A stretch of DNA of 64,000 nt, taken from positions 62,001 to 126,000 of the forward strand of contig JAWLBB010000001.1 in the NCBI GenBank assembly GCA_041395105.1, given 5' to 3'. The notes under the pieces were generated by a model. It searched no databases, had not been told where the DNA came from, and saw only the letters and a program-made list of their open reading frames with translations. This DNA is from Opitutaceae bacterium (GTDB lineage Bacteria > Verrucomicrobiota > Verrucomicrobiia > Opitutales > Opitutaceae). A program made the position numbers and the translations under genes. Shown one piece after another: positions 24,966 through 33,131 of this stretch (positions are counted from its first letter, which is position 1; each line of letters starts with the position of its first letter).

Positions 24966-26702
24966 TCAGCGAGAGCCGCGATAGAGGCGGCTCTTGAAGA
25001 CATTCTTGGGGGGTTCCTCCTGCTGCGCAAAGACAGCCGAGTAGGCGTAGTCGAAATCCTCGAGCTTCTTTCGCTCGATTGATCGACCGATGAAGTGTTC
25101 GATGATCTTGGCGTACTTGGTCTCGTCTTCGGCCAGCAGAGTGAAGGCATCGCCCTCGTTCAGGGCTCGCCCGGTCCGTCCGATCCGATGCACGTAATCT
25201 TCGGGATGAAGCGGAACATCGTAGTTGACCACATGGCTGATACCCGCGATGTCGAGGCCGCGCGAGGCCACGTCGGTCGCCACGAGAACCTCGTACTTGC
25301 CCGACTTGAAGCCGGTCAGTGCTTCCGTCCGCTCCGATTGGGAGCGGTTGGAATGCATGACGGCGACCGGATGGCCCAGCCGCTCCAACTGACGCGAGAT
25401 CATGTCGGCCCCGATCTTCGTCCGGCAGAATATGAGCACGCTCTCGTAGTTCGTCCGCTCGAGCAGGGCGATCAGGAGATCGAACTTCTGCTTCTGCACG
25501 ACCGGATAGAACGCATGAGAGACCGTTTCCGCGGGTGACCGGCGACTGATCTCGATGATCTCGGGATCGCGCACCACCCAGGTGGTCAACTGGGCGATGG
25601 CCGGAGGGATGGTGGCGGAGAAGAAGAGGGTCTGGCGCTCCTTGCGGACTTTGGAAACGATCCGCTTGACGTCGGGCAGGAAGCCCATGTCGAGCATGCG
25701 ATCAACCTCGTCGAGACCGAGAATCTCCACTGTATCCAGGTTGATGGTACCCTGTTCCATGTGATCGAGCAAGCGACCCGGTGTTGCCACCACGATATCG
25801 GCACCGGCGGCCAGCTCGCTCTTCTGCCGCCCGTATCCGACCCCGCCATAGATCACGCAGATCCGCAGATCGGTGAATTTCGAGTAGGCGACCAGCGCCT
25901 CCTCGACCTGGAGCGCAAGTTCCCGGGTCGGCTCCAGGATGAGGCAACGCATGGAACCGTGGGTTTGCAGCTTGTGAATGATGGGCAGGCCGAAGGCGGC
26001 CGTCTTGCCCGTTCCCGTCTGGGCCGAACCGATGACGTCCCGGTCGGCCATAATCACGGGGATGGCCTCAGACTGGATCGGGGTCGGCTGTTCAAAACCC
26101 AATTCCTGGACCGCCGCCACCACAAAAGGGGCCAGACCCATCAGGGAAAACTCATGGTCCGGGGAGACTTCAGGTATCTCCGCCGCCACCCGGGCGGCTA
26201 CCGGCCGGATTTCATCATCCCGCGGTTCAGTCCGTTTCTCCGGCTCACGGCGGCGGTCGGAACAGCCGCGACGATCGGAATCCCCTCGACGGCCCCGGCC
26301 TTCCCGACGGCCATCGGAATCGCCACGGCGCCCCGATTCGGAGCGACGGGGCGGACGGGAGCGGTGCCCGGAGTCACCGGACGACTCCCGGGGGCGCTCG
26401 GTCGACTCCGGACGGTCCGTCCGGTTGTCCCGAACAGCGGATTCACCGGAGGAACCGGGGCGGCTTCGTGACCGGCGACGGCGGCGTTTCGGCCGATCGC
26501 CGGGAGAACCGGGAGAAGCATCGCGGGCCGCGGTATCGCCCGGCTTGGCGGGCGAGTCGCCGGATCTCCGGGTCCGCGGTGAGGAAGAGCGCCTCGTGGC
26601 CGGCGCGGACTGACTGCCGCCCCCGGGGGAATCCGGGGTGGCTTTCGGCGGCGAGGATTTGGCGGTGCCGCCGATGAGTTTGCCTATGAGTTTCTTGAAC
26701 AT
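24966..26702 (-). CDS. DEAD-box RNA helicase, RhlE-like, with long RS/RG-rich N-terminus
   Basis: ATP-dependent RNA helicase of 578 aa. The core (about 180-550) has the Q motif GFEQPTPIQ, Walker A AQTGTGKT (Lys233), PTRELA, motif III SAT, and HRIGRTGRA. Motif II reads DEVD in LGLDEVDRMLDMGF, where the family name motif is DEAD. Before the core, residues 14-165 are low-complexity, dominated by Arg, Ser, Pro, Gly and Asp (for example PKRRRRRSRSRPGSSG), and should be disordered and RNA-binding. In most RhlE proteins the basic tail is C-terminal, so the N-terminal position is unusual. Start ATG at 26702. Confidence 0.93.
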   Translation of the reverse strand: MFKKLIGKLIGGTAKSSPPKATPDSPGGGSQSAPATRRSSSPRTRRSGDSPAKPGDTAARDASPGSPGDRPKRRRRRSRSRPGSSGESAVRDNRTDRPESTERPRESSGDSGHRSRPPRRSESGRRGDSDGRREGRGRRGDSDRRGCSDRRREPEKRTEPRDDEIRPVAARVAAEIPEVSPDHEFSLMGLAPFVVAAVQELGFEQPTPIQSEAIPVIMADRDVIGSAQTGTGKTAAFGLPIIHKLQTHGSMRCLILEPTRELALQVEEALVAYSKFTDLRICVIYGGVGYGRQKSELAAGADIVVATPGRLLDHMEQGTINLDTVEILGLDEVDRMLDMGFLPDVKRIVSKVRKERQTLFFSATIPPAIAQLTTWVVRDPEIIEISRRSPAETVSHAFYPVVQKQKFDLLIALLERTNYESVLIFCRTKIGADMISRQLERLGHPVAVMHSNRSQSERTEALTGFKSGKYEVLVATDVASRGLDIAGISHVVNYDVPLHPEDYVHRIGRTGRALNEGDAFTLLAEDETKYAKIIEHFIGRSIERKKLEDFDYAYSAVFAQQEEPPKNVFKSRLYRGSR

Positions 26703-27004
26703 GCGTTGACGGGGTCAGACGGCGGCCGGCCCGGCCCGGAAGGGGCACTTGGGTTTCGGCCCGATCCTGTCCCGGTTATTCGGGAAAGGGGCCTCGGCGA
26801 CTGCTGACATCTCCATATGGGTCCTTGACGGATTCTTCGTTGGTGACGCCAGGCGTCCGAACCGGATGAGGAGCGGAACTTTGGATCGCCAATCACCTGA
26901 AACGAACGGCCGCCCGGCAACCGCCGGACTGGGACCCACGCGGTGGCGTCAGTCCAATACGTCCTCTTCTGTCTGCCCGTCCCCGGTACGGGTGTCAACG
27001 GTTT
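26703..27004. other. 302-bp gap between helicase and anti-sigma genes
   Basis: No gene is supported. It contains the helicase upstream region and the 3' flank of the anti-sigma gene, both on the minus strand. A short stem CCCGT/ACGGG (26976-26980, 26988-26992) lies just after the anti-sigma stop, without a T-run. Open frames on both strands are compositionally typical of chance frames. Confidence 0.4.
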
Positions 27005-27910
27005 CTAAAGACCGGTCAGAACGACTCTTCCGGTCGGCGATCGCGGCGTGGTCGATGATTCCTCCGTGATGAAGAAGGACAGGTTCTGTGATTGGATCAG
27101 ATCGGCGGCGGAATCGGTCAGATCGAAGAAAAACATCCCGCCGTCCGATTCGCCGACCGGAATAATCCCGGCCCAGACCGGGGCCTCTCCGGGCTGTCCG
27201 TTGGCCCAGATGTGGTAAGAGCGGTTGGGTTTCATCTCCGGCAGGTCATCCAGGGCGATGACTCCGATCCGCAACTCGCGGTCAAAGACGGTGAATCCTT
27301 CCGAGCGATTCTCGGTGGCTTCACGCGAGCGCAACCTGGCATCGGCCAGGAGGGCACGGGCGCCACCCCCGGAATCCTCCCCCAGGCGGGAACTCCAGAA
27401 AGCCTCGGCCAGATTGGCGAGTTCGAGCACGCGCAGTTCCACCCCGCCGGACGCCGGTCGCGACAGCACGGTCTCAGCCGGGGCGGAGGTCAATTGCGGC
27501 CGTGCGGTCGTGAGTTCCGATACGATGATGGAGGAACCGCCGGTTGCCGGTTGGAAGGTTGGCGCAGGAACCAACGGGTTCCGGGCGCGGGTGATGAAGA
27601 ACGCCACGGCAAAACAGGCGGCGAGGCCCCAGCCCGCCCAGCCGAGGAAAGGAACAATCCTTGATCGACTCGTTGCCGGCTCGACCTCCCCAAAGGCCAG
27701 CTGTTCGAGGATGCCGGAGTAGCCGTCGACCGGAGGCGCGGCCGGAGGCGACTCCCGGGCATCCCATTCATTGATCTGCTGGTACTCACTGACCAGATCC
27801 TGCAGTTCACCGTCGACCCGGAGTTGGGACTCGAAGTCGGGGACCTGCTTCTTCGGGAGAATGCCAAGGGCATACTGCATGGCCAAATCATTTGTCACTT
27901 CGTCAATCAT
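27005..27910 (-). CDS. Anti-sigma factor, RskA-like
   Basis: Membrane anti-sigma factor of about 301 aa. The cytoplasmic N-terminus has the RskA pattern (LAMQYALGILPKKQVPDFE, then a second helix to about 50), followed by one membrane segment (about 85-103) and a periplasmic domain with the RskA-type stretch LPEMKPNRSYHIWANG and a SDGGMFFFDL segment. The ATG at 27910 is chosen because it overlaps the sigma gene by 8 bp, giving coupled translation; an ATG 21 bp upstream is possible. It should hold the neighbouring sigma factor inactive until an envelope signal. Confidence 0.88.
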   Translation of the reverse strand: MIDEVTNDLAMQYALGILPKKQVPDFESQLRVDGELQDLVSEYQQINEWDARESPPAAPPVDGYSGILEQLAFGEVEPATSRSRIVPFLGWAGWGLAACFAVAFFITRARNPLVPAPTFQPATGGSSIIVSELTTARPQLTSAPAETVLSRPASGGVELRVLELANLAEAFWSSRLGEDSGGGARALLADARLRSREATENRSEGFTVFDRELRIGVIALDDLPEMKPNRSYHIWANGQPGEAPVWAGIIPVGESDGGMFFFDLTDSAADLIQSQNLSFFITEESSTTPRSPTGRVVLTGL

Positions 27911-28484
27911 GGCGGGTCGCGAGCATCTCACGCAGGCGTTTGGTTCCCCGGTGCATCGCGGTTTTCACGGTGCCGACGGGGATGTTGAGGGTCGACGCGA
28001 TTTCGCTCTGGGTCAGTCCACGGTGAATGGCCAACTCAAGGCTCTCGCGTTGGGGAAAAGGGAGGGAAGCCACCAGGTCGTGAAGCATCCCGTAGTCATC
28101 ACTCTGCCGCAATTGATCGGCGGGATTGGCTGAATCGACCGCTTCCGGAGGCCTCTCGTCCTCCCGAACCAGTTCCGTTTCCGAGACAACCGGCGGTCGG
28201 CGGCGGCGCAGGCGATCGAGGCAGAGCCGTTTGGTAATCAGAACCGCCCAGCTGAAAGGCCGTGAAAGGCGCAGGTCGTAGGATCGCGCGTGTTTCCAGA
28301 TCCTGACAAATGCATCCTGGAGCACCTCCTCGGCCAGCATCCGGTCGCGGACCATGCGCAGGGCGTAGGACATCAGGGGCTGGGAATACATGGAATAAAC
28401 CCTTTCGAAAGCCGACCGATCACCCAGCGCGACCCGCCGGATCAGCTCCGCTTCAAAAGCCGCGTTGTCTGTGCCTTCGTCCAC
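27903..28484 (-). CDS. ECF sigma factor (partner of RskA-like anti-sigma)
   Basis: Sigma-70 family extracytoplasmic-function factor, 193 aa. Region 2 (about 25-95) contains EEVLQDAFVRIWKHA and FSWAVLITKRLCLDRLRRRR; region 4 (about 135-185) contains SLPFPQRESLELAIHRGLTQ and the HTH IASTLNIPVGTVKTAMHRG. A linker of about 35 residues rich in acidic residues and Pro joins them. Its gene lies 7 bp after a small secreted-protein gene and overlaps the anti-sigma gene. Regulon unknown; autoregulation is usual for the family. Confidence 0.92.
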   Translation of the reverse strand: MDEGTDNAAFEAELIRRVALGDRSAFERVYSMYSQPLMSYALRMVRDRMLAEEVLQDAFVRIWKHARSYDLRLSRPFSWAVLITKRLCLDRLRRRRPPVVSETELVREDERPPEAVDSANPADQLRQSDDYGMLHDLVASLPFPQRESLELAIHRGLTQSEIASTLNIPVGTVKTAMHRGTKRLREMLATRHD

Positions 28485-28491
28485 GGATCCG

Positions 28492-29067
28492 CTAGAAATT
28501 GATCTGCTCGTTCATCCGGTCGGCGAACCGGCTGGCCGCCTTGATCGCGGCCGACTGGTAATTGCGCTCCTCCATCGAACCTGAACCGGCCACAATGGCA
28601 TTGTCGGTTCCGACAAAGACACCGAGGTTGACCTTCGAACCGGCTTTTTTCAGCTGCACGATGATGCGGGCTTCAATCTCGCCCATTACGTTCCGGTCCC
28701 AGCGCATCAGGGTCAGGGTTGCCGTGGTTGCCCCCTTCGGCACGTCGGCTCCCCACCGGACGATCTTGATATTGAGGGGCACTTCCCGTTGGGAGAAGGC
28801 CGTTTTGAGGGCGTCGGAAAACTTGAAGAATCGGTCGCTGCTCCCCGAATCCGACCAGCTGAAGCCCGGCTGATGGGTCACCGTGCTCTGAATGATCTCG
28901 ACGTAAACGGTTTCTCCGGGGATCAGGACGATCGGCTCCTGTTGGGGCCGGCGCGCTTCGGCCGGATCCATCAGCCCGGTCATCACCAGGAAGCCGAGGA
29001 AAAGGAAGGCACGCCGATTACGAACGGGATTTCGAGGGTATTCCTGTAGGTTGCCCATGAGTCTCAT
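28492..29067 (-). CDS. Small secreted protein upstream of ECF sigma
   Basis: Unrecognised 191-aa protein. A hydrophobic stretch (about 20-34, AFLFLGFLVMTGLMD) after several Arg residues is a probable signal peptide. The mature part has IVLIPGETVYVEIIQ, then a mixed alpha/beta pattern with GEIEARIIVQLKKAGSKVNL and ends in a helix (AIKAASRFADRMNEQINF). No Cys in the mature part. It is the first gene of a likely three-gene operon with the sigma and anti-sigma genes, so it may be a sensor component or a target of the stress response. Function not known. Confidence 0.65.
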   Translation of the reverse strand: MRLMGNLQEYPRNPVRNRRAFLFLGFLVMTGLMDPAEARRPQQEPIVLIPGETVYVEIIQSTVTHQPGFSWSDSGSSDRFFKFSDALKTAFSQREVPLNIKIVRWGADVPKGATTATLTLMRWDRNVMGEIEARIIVQLKKAGSKVNLGVFVGTDNAIVAGSGSMEERNYQSAAIKAASRFADRMNEQINF

Positions 29068-29251
29068 TGTGGTGTCTGGCTGCGAATCCGTTCCGGTGCC
29101 GTCCCTGCGGCCCTATTGTCGGCTACACCACCTAATACGGGGGCCAGCAGAGAAAAGTTTCAGGGGATCCGCAAGCTTCGAAGGTCGGTGACCCGCAACG
29201 TGCCTTCAACTCCGACTCGCAAGAGTGACCGTTTCATGTATCTTCCCACCG

Positions 29252-30517
29252 ATGATTGAAACGGAGACCCAGTCTCATCAGATGGACGGAACGACTGATC
29301 GGATCGATCCGGATGCGGTCCGGCGGGACTTTCCCATCCTCGATCTCCAGGTTGGGACCAAGCCCTTGATCTACCTCGACAGCGCGGCCACCGCCCAGAA
29401 GCCGCAGACCGTCATCGATGCCCTGCAGCGTTATTATATGCTGCAGAACGCCAACATCCACCGCGGCGTCCATTACCTCAGTCAGAGCGCCACCGATGCC
29501 TACGAGGAATCGCGACGGAAGATCAGCCGGTTCTTCAATGCCGCCTCCGAGAATGAGATCGTCTTCGTTCGAGGGGCGACCGAGGCGACCAACCTGGTTG
29601 CCCGGACCTGGGGCCGACGCAACGTCGGGAAGGGAGACGAAATCCTCGTCACGACTCTGGAGCATCACGCCAATATCGTCCCCTGGCAGATGCTCTGCGA
29701 GGAAGTCGGGGCTCAACTTCGGGTCGTTCCCATCGACGACCGCTGCCGGCTGGATCTCGACGCATTCGAGCGACTCCTGACCGATCGGACCCGACTCCTC
29801 GCCGTCACCCATGTCTCCAATGCGGTCGGCACCGTCAACCCGATCGAATGGATGATCGGCAAGGCCCACGCCCGGGGCGCCGTTGTCCTGGTCGACGGAG
29901 CCCAGTCCGCGCCCCATATGCCGGTCGATCTTCAGGCTCTGGATTGCGATTTCTACGTCTGCTCGGGCCACAAACTCTATGGCCCGACCGGCATCGGAGT
30001 TCTCTACGGGAAATACGCCATCCTCGAGAAGATGCCCCCCTACCAGGGCGGTGGCGATATGATCCAGACGGTCACATTCGAGAAGACGACCTACAAGCCG
30101 CCTCCGGAGCGCTTCGAGGCGGGTACGCCCCACATCGCCGGAGTGGTCGGACTCGGCGCCGCCATCGACTATGTCACTGCCGTGGGCAGGAACCGCATTG
30201 CCCGGCATGAAGCCGACCTCATCGCCTACGCCGAAGAAAGGCTGATCGAGGTTCCGGGACTCAAGATCATCGGCCAGCCCCAGGAACGGGCCGGAGCACT
30301 CTCCTTCACCATCGAAGGGGCCCATCCGCATGACATCGGAACCATTCTGGACAGCGAGGGGATCGCCATCCGGGCCGGTCATCACTGTGCCCAACCCCTC
30401 ATGCAGAGGCTCGGGCTCCCTTCCACCGCGCGCGCCTCATTCGCCTGCTACAACACCCGCGTCGAAATCGATGCGCTGGAGAAGGCCGCCCGCAAGGTCC
30501 ACAAACTCTTCAACTAG
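29252..30517 (+). CDS. sufS: Cysteine desulfurase SufS
   Basis: PLP-dependent class V aminotransferase fold, 421 aa, supplying sulfur for Fe-S clusters. The PLP lysine is Lys241 in CSGHKLYGPTGIG and the persulfide cysteine is Cys379 in IRAGHHCAQPLM, the SufS-type short loop. IYLDSAATAQKP at 40-51 and LEHHANIVPW at 137-146 are typical. Start chosen at the ATG at 29252; the frame is open to 29225. It is 2 bp ahead of sufU, and no sufBCD genes are in the window. Confidence 0.95.
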   Translation: MIETETQSHQMDGTTDRIDPDAVRRDFPILDLQVGTKPLIYLDSAATAQKPQTVIDALQRYYMLQNANIHRGVHYLSQSATDAYEESRRKISRFFNAASENEIVFVRGATEATNLVARTWGRRNVGKGDEILVTTLEHHANIVPWQMLCEEVGAQLRVVPIDDRCRLDLDAFERLLTDRTRLLAVTHVSNAVGTVNPIEWMIGKAHARGAVVLVDGAQSAPHMPVDLQALDCDFYVCSGHKLYGPTGIGVLYGKYAILEKMPPYQGGGDMIQTVTFEKTTYKPPPERFEAGTPHIAGVVGLGAAIDYVTAVGRNRIARHEADLIAYAEERLIEVPGLKIIGQPQERAGALSFTIEGAHPHDIGTILDSEGIAIRAGHHCAQPLMQRLGLPSTARASFACYNTRVEIDALEKAARKVHKLFN

Positions 30518-30519
30518 TC

Positions 30520-30969
30520 ATGTCAGAACTCAGCGACCTCTATCAGGAAATCATCCTCGACCATAATCGGCGGCCCCGCAATTACGGCAAGCTCGACCAC
30601 CCCACCCACCAGGCCCAGGGGCATAACCCCCTCTGCGGCGACGAGATCTCGGTTTTCATCAAGTTGGCGGACGGCCGAATCACGGATATCACCTTCGATG
30701 GGCAAGGGTGCGCGATCTCCAAGGCTTCCGCCTCGCTCATGACCTCGCGTCTCAAGGGCAAGACCCTCGAAGAGGTCCGCTCAGTAGCCTCAGACGTGCG
30801 CCAATTGTTGACCGGCCCGGAAGGCGAAGCGGTCGACCTGGAGAAACTCGGCGACCTGGCCGCACTCGAAGGAGTCCGGAAATACGCGGTCCGGGTCAAG
30901 TGCGCCACCCTGGCCTGGCACGCGCTCGAAGCCGCGCTCGAGGGCAGTCAGGAAACCACGACAGAATGA
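30520..30969 (+). CDS. sufU: Fe-S assembly sulfur-transfer protein SufU
   Basis: SufU/IscU-like protein of 149 aa. Zinc/cluster ligands are Cys39 and Asp41 (NPLCGDE), Cys64 (GQGCAIS) and Cys128 (VKCATLAWH). The insertion of about 20 residues before the last Cys (LTGPEGEAVDLEKLGDL) is the SufU hallmark that separates it from IscU. In characterised systems SufU accepts sulfur from the SufS partner, and the adjacent gene is sufS. It ends 1 bp before the end of the convergent PAS gene. Confidence 0.94.
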   Translation: MSELSDLYQEIILDHNRRPRNYGKLDHPTHQAQGHNPLCGDEISVFIKLADGRITDITFDGQGCAISKASASLMTSRLKGKTLEEVRSVASDVRQLLTGPEGEAVDLEKLGDLAALEGVRKYAVRVKCATLAWHALEAALEGSQETTTE

Positions 30970-30970
30970 C

Positions 30971-31468
30971 TCAACGGACGGTCAGTTCCGACAGGACGAG
31001 AAGCACATAAGGTCGTCCCTGGTAACTCAAGGGCGCTGCGGACACAGTGAAATTCATCATTCGGTCCAGTCCGGATCGCTCAACCTGGATGGTCACCTGA
31101 TTGGTGACGGCACGACCGTCGATCGAGGCCAGAACCGCGTTGATGGCGCCGCATTTGCGGCATTCCCGGTTCGTTCCGCAGCCACCGAGGGAATCATTGA
31201 CCATATCGCAGCCGAGAATCTCGCCCAGACGGAACCCGAGTATCTCCGCCAGCTCCTTCTTTCCCGCGACCTCCGTCATCGCCCGGTTGGCGTAGACGAC
31301 CTGGCGGCTACCGTTGAGAATCGCCACCGGTCCAGCCATGCTCTCCAGGATGGGAGGAACCAGTTCGGTCCCGGCGATTCTGGCCGAGTCCTGCTCGACC
31401 TCGCTGAAGGATGAGCGGTCCGCACTGGCAAAACCACTCCTCGGTGTTAGGCTGAAATCCCGGCTCAT
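30971..31468 (-). CDS. Small PAS-domain protein with a four-cysteine cluster
   Basis: About 165 aa. I start it at the ATG at 31468, which is preceded by GAGGAA 6 bases upstream; the frame is open to 31801. A PAS domain covers about 35-160 (GPVAILNGSRQVVYANRAM, then PLSYQGRPYVLLVLSELT). Within it lies GCDMVNDSLGGCGTNRECRK plus one Cys: Cys87, Cys97, Cys103 and Cys106. Similar Cys-rich PAS insertions occur in some sensor kinases of these phyla. There is no kinase, HTH or output domain, so it may work with a partner or sense a metal or redox state. Convergent with sufU. Confidence 0.7.
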   Translation of the reverse strand: MSRDFSLTPRSGFASADRSSFSEVEQDSARIAGTELVPPILESMAGPVAILNGSRQVVYANRAMTEVAGKKELAEILGFRLGEILGCDMVNDSLGGCGTNRECRKCGAINAVLASIDGRAVTNQVTIQVERSGLDRMMNFTVSAAPLSYQGRPYVLLVLSELTVR

Positions 31469-31730
31469 GGTGTTCCTCACGACCGAGTATCCCAGAGACT
31501 GGAAGATACCGCTCTGCGTCATTTGTCCATCGATCCGCGTAACTTGCCGCAATCTCCAGGGAACTGCCGGGGCCTTCCCCCGTCTTATTCCGCGGGCTCT
31601 CCATTTCACTTTCCCGATCAGGAAAGGCTGAAAACGGTTGCATGCCATCCGATAGGAGGTTTGCTGCCAGTGTCTCAAATTGTTCCCTGAGCCCACCGCC
31701 GGACAGAATCCCTTCAATTGATAGCCCAAG

Positions 31731-32858
31731 ATGTCACATAAACTCCCTTTCGATCGCGTCAACTGGACCACCAGCGCATTCCTTATTTCGACCGCGATCA
31801 TCTCGCTGACCGCCGTTCCGGTCTACCTTTGGAATTTCGGCCTCAACGCCTTCCAGGTCAGCCTCTTCCTCTTCTATTTCGCCGCCACCGGTTTCAGCAT
31901 CACACTGGGTTACCACCGTCTGTTCTCCCATCTGGCCTTCAAGGCCAAATGGCCGGTCAAACTGGCCACCCTGATTTTTGGAGCGGCCGCTTTTGAGAAC
32001 TCGACCATCGACTGGGTCTCCGACCACCGGAACCACCACAAGCATGTGGATCACGACGATGATCCCTACGACATCTCCAAAGGCTTCTTCCACGCCCATA
32101 TCGGTTGGCTGCTCTTCAAGCTCCGTCCCGAGCCGCCGCTCGACAACGTGGCTGATCTGCAGCGGGATCCCCTGGTCATGTGGCAGCACCGCTGGTGCCA
32201 CCTCATCGGACTGACGGTCGGTTTCATTCTTCCTGCCGTCCTCGGCTGGATCTACGGCGGCCCCATCCAGGCGCTGGGCGCCTTCCTGCTCGCCGGCGTC
32301 CTCCGGGTTTTCTTCGTCCAGCAGATGACCTTCTTCATCAACTCCCTCTGCCACACGATCGGCCGTCGGCCCTACTCGAGCGCGTGCAGCGCGCGTGACA
32401 GCGGATTGATGGCGATCTTCACCTTCGGCGAGGGTTACCACAACTATCACCATGAGTTCCAGCACGACTACCGCAACGGGGTGAAACCCTGGCAGTTCGA
32501 TCCGACCAAGTGGTTGATCTGGACCCTTTCGAAAATCGGTCTCGCCTCAAACCTCCGCCGCGTTCCCGACGCCAAGATCCTCATGGCCGAAGCCCGCGAG
32601 GCCCAGCGCCTCCTCTCGGCCCACCTCGACACTCCCGCCCATCAACTCGCAGAACGGACCCGGCAGATGCTCCAGAACTCCCAGGACAAGCTGACAGAGC
32701 TTCTCCAGGCCTTGAGCGATCGCCGAGATCAGGCCATCCGGGCGACCGAGGCGCGCTTCGAATCTTCGAAGGAGCTTATCGCCGAATTGCGGCGTGAAAT
32801 CCAGATCGCCCTTGAGCGATTGGAGAACGCGGGATCGATGACCCCCGTGCCGGCCTGA
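31731..32858 (+). CDS. Acyl-CoA/acyl-lipid desaturase with coiled-coil tail
   Basis: Membrane di-iron desaturase of 375 aa, likely delta-9 type. The three His boxes are HRLFSH (62-67), HRNHH (99-103) and HNYHH (about 237-241), spaced as in stearoyl-CoA desaturases, with four hydrophobic segments. Beyond the catalytic part, about residues 290-370 form a charged helix with heptad character (for example ALSDRRDQAIRATEARFESS) that is not part of the desaturase fold. It ends before a strong terminator. It would introduce double bonds into membrane fatty acids. Confidence 0.9.
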   Translation: MSHKLPFDRVNWTTSAFLISTAIISLTAVPVYLWNFGLNAFQVSLFLFYFAATGFSITLGYHRLFSHLAFKAKWPVKLATLIFGAAAFENSTIDWVSDHRNHHKHVDHDDDPYDISKGFFHAHIGWLLFKLRPEPPLDNVADLQRDPLVMWQHRWCHLIGLTVGFILPAVLGWIYGGPIQALGAFLLAGVLRVFFVQQMTFFINSLCHTIGRRPYSSACSARDSGLMAIFTFGEGYHNYHHEFQHDYRNGVKPWQFDPTKWLIWTLSKIGLASNLRRVPDAKILMAEAREAQRLLSAHLDTPAHQLAERTRQMLQNSQDKLTELLQALSDRRDQAIRATEARFESSKELIAELRREIQIALERLENAGSMTPVPA

Positions 32859-32900
32859 AGCCGCGCATCCAGCGCCCGTCGCTGCAGATTTCCCAAAAGA

Positions 32901-32930
32901 AAAAGGCCACCGGAAAAACGGTGGCCTTTT
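32901..32930 (+). terminator. Intrinsic terminator after the desaturase gene
   Basis: AAAAGGCCACCG (32901-32912), loop GAAAAA, and the exact complement CGGTGGCCTTTT (32919-32930) followed by TTC. A 12-bp stem with A/T ends; symmetric, so it could stop transcription from either strand. Confidence 0.85.
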
Positions 32931-32940
32931 TCATGCCCTT

Positions 32941-33014
32941 GAGGCGTAAAGCGCGTCCGCCATCTGCCCAGAAGGTACACTTTACGAGGGGATAAGGACG
33001 AACAGACGGCGGAC
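32941..33014. repeat. Degenerate REP-like sequence with inverted repeat
   Basis: Starts GAGGCGTAAAGC like the REP-like cores, then diverges. GTCCGCC-ATCTG (from 32953) is a near inverted copy of CAGACGGCGGAC (33003-33014), so the whole can form a long hairpin. It is in the 273-bp gap between the desaturase and EamA genes. Probably a decayed or different class of the same repeat family. Confidence 0.35.
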
Positions 33015-33131
33015 AGAAGTAGACCTAGAGAAAGATCCGGAAGCAAGTCCAGCCTATTTGACGGGAATGGTTCATCCAAGACCGGACTGGACGCTCCGCC
33101 GGTCATCAGTCCATATCGTTACATCACCGCC

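Noticed and set aside
28290..28502. Small open frames antisense to the first ECF sigma gene
   Set aside because: No ribosome-binding sequence or similarity; the sigma gene explains the region.
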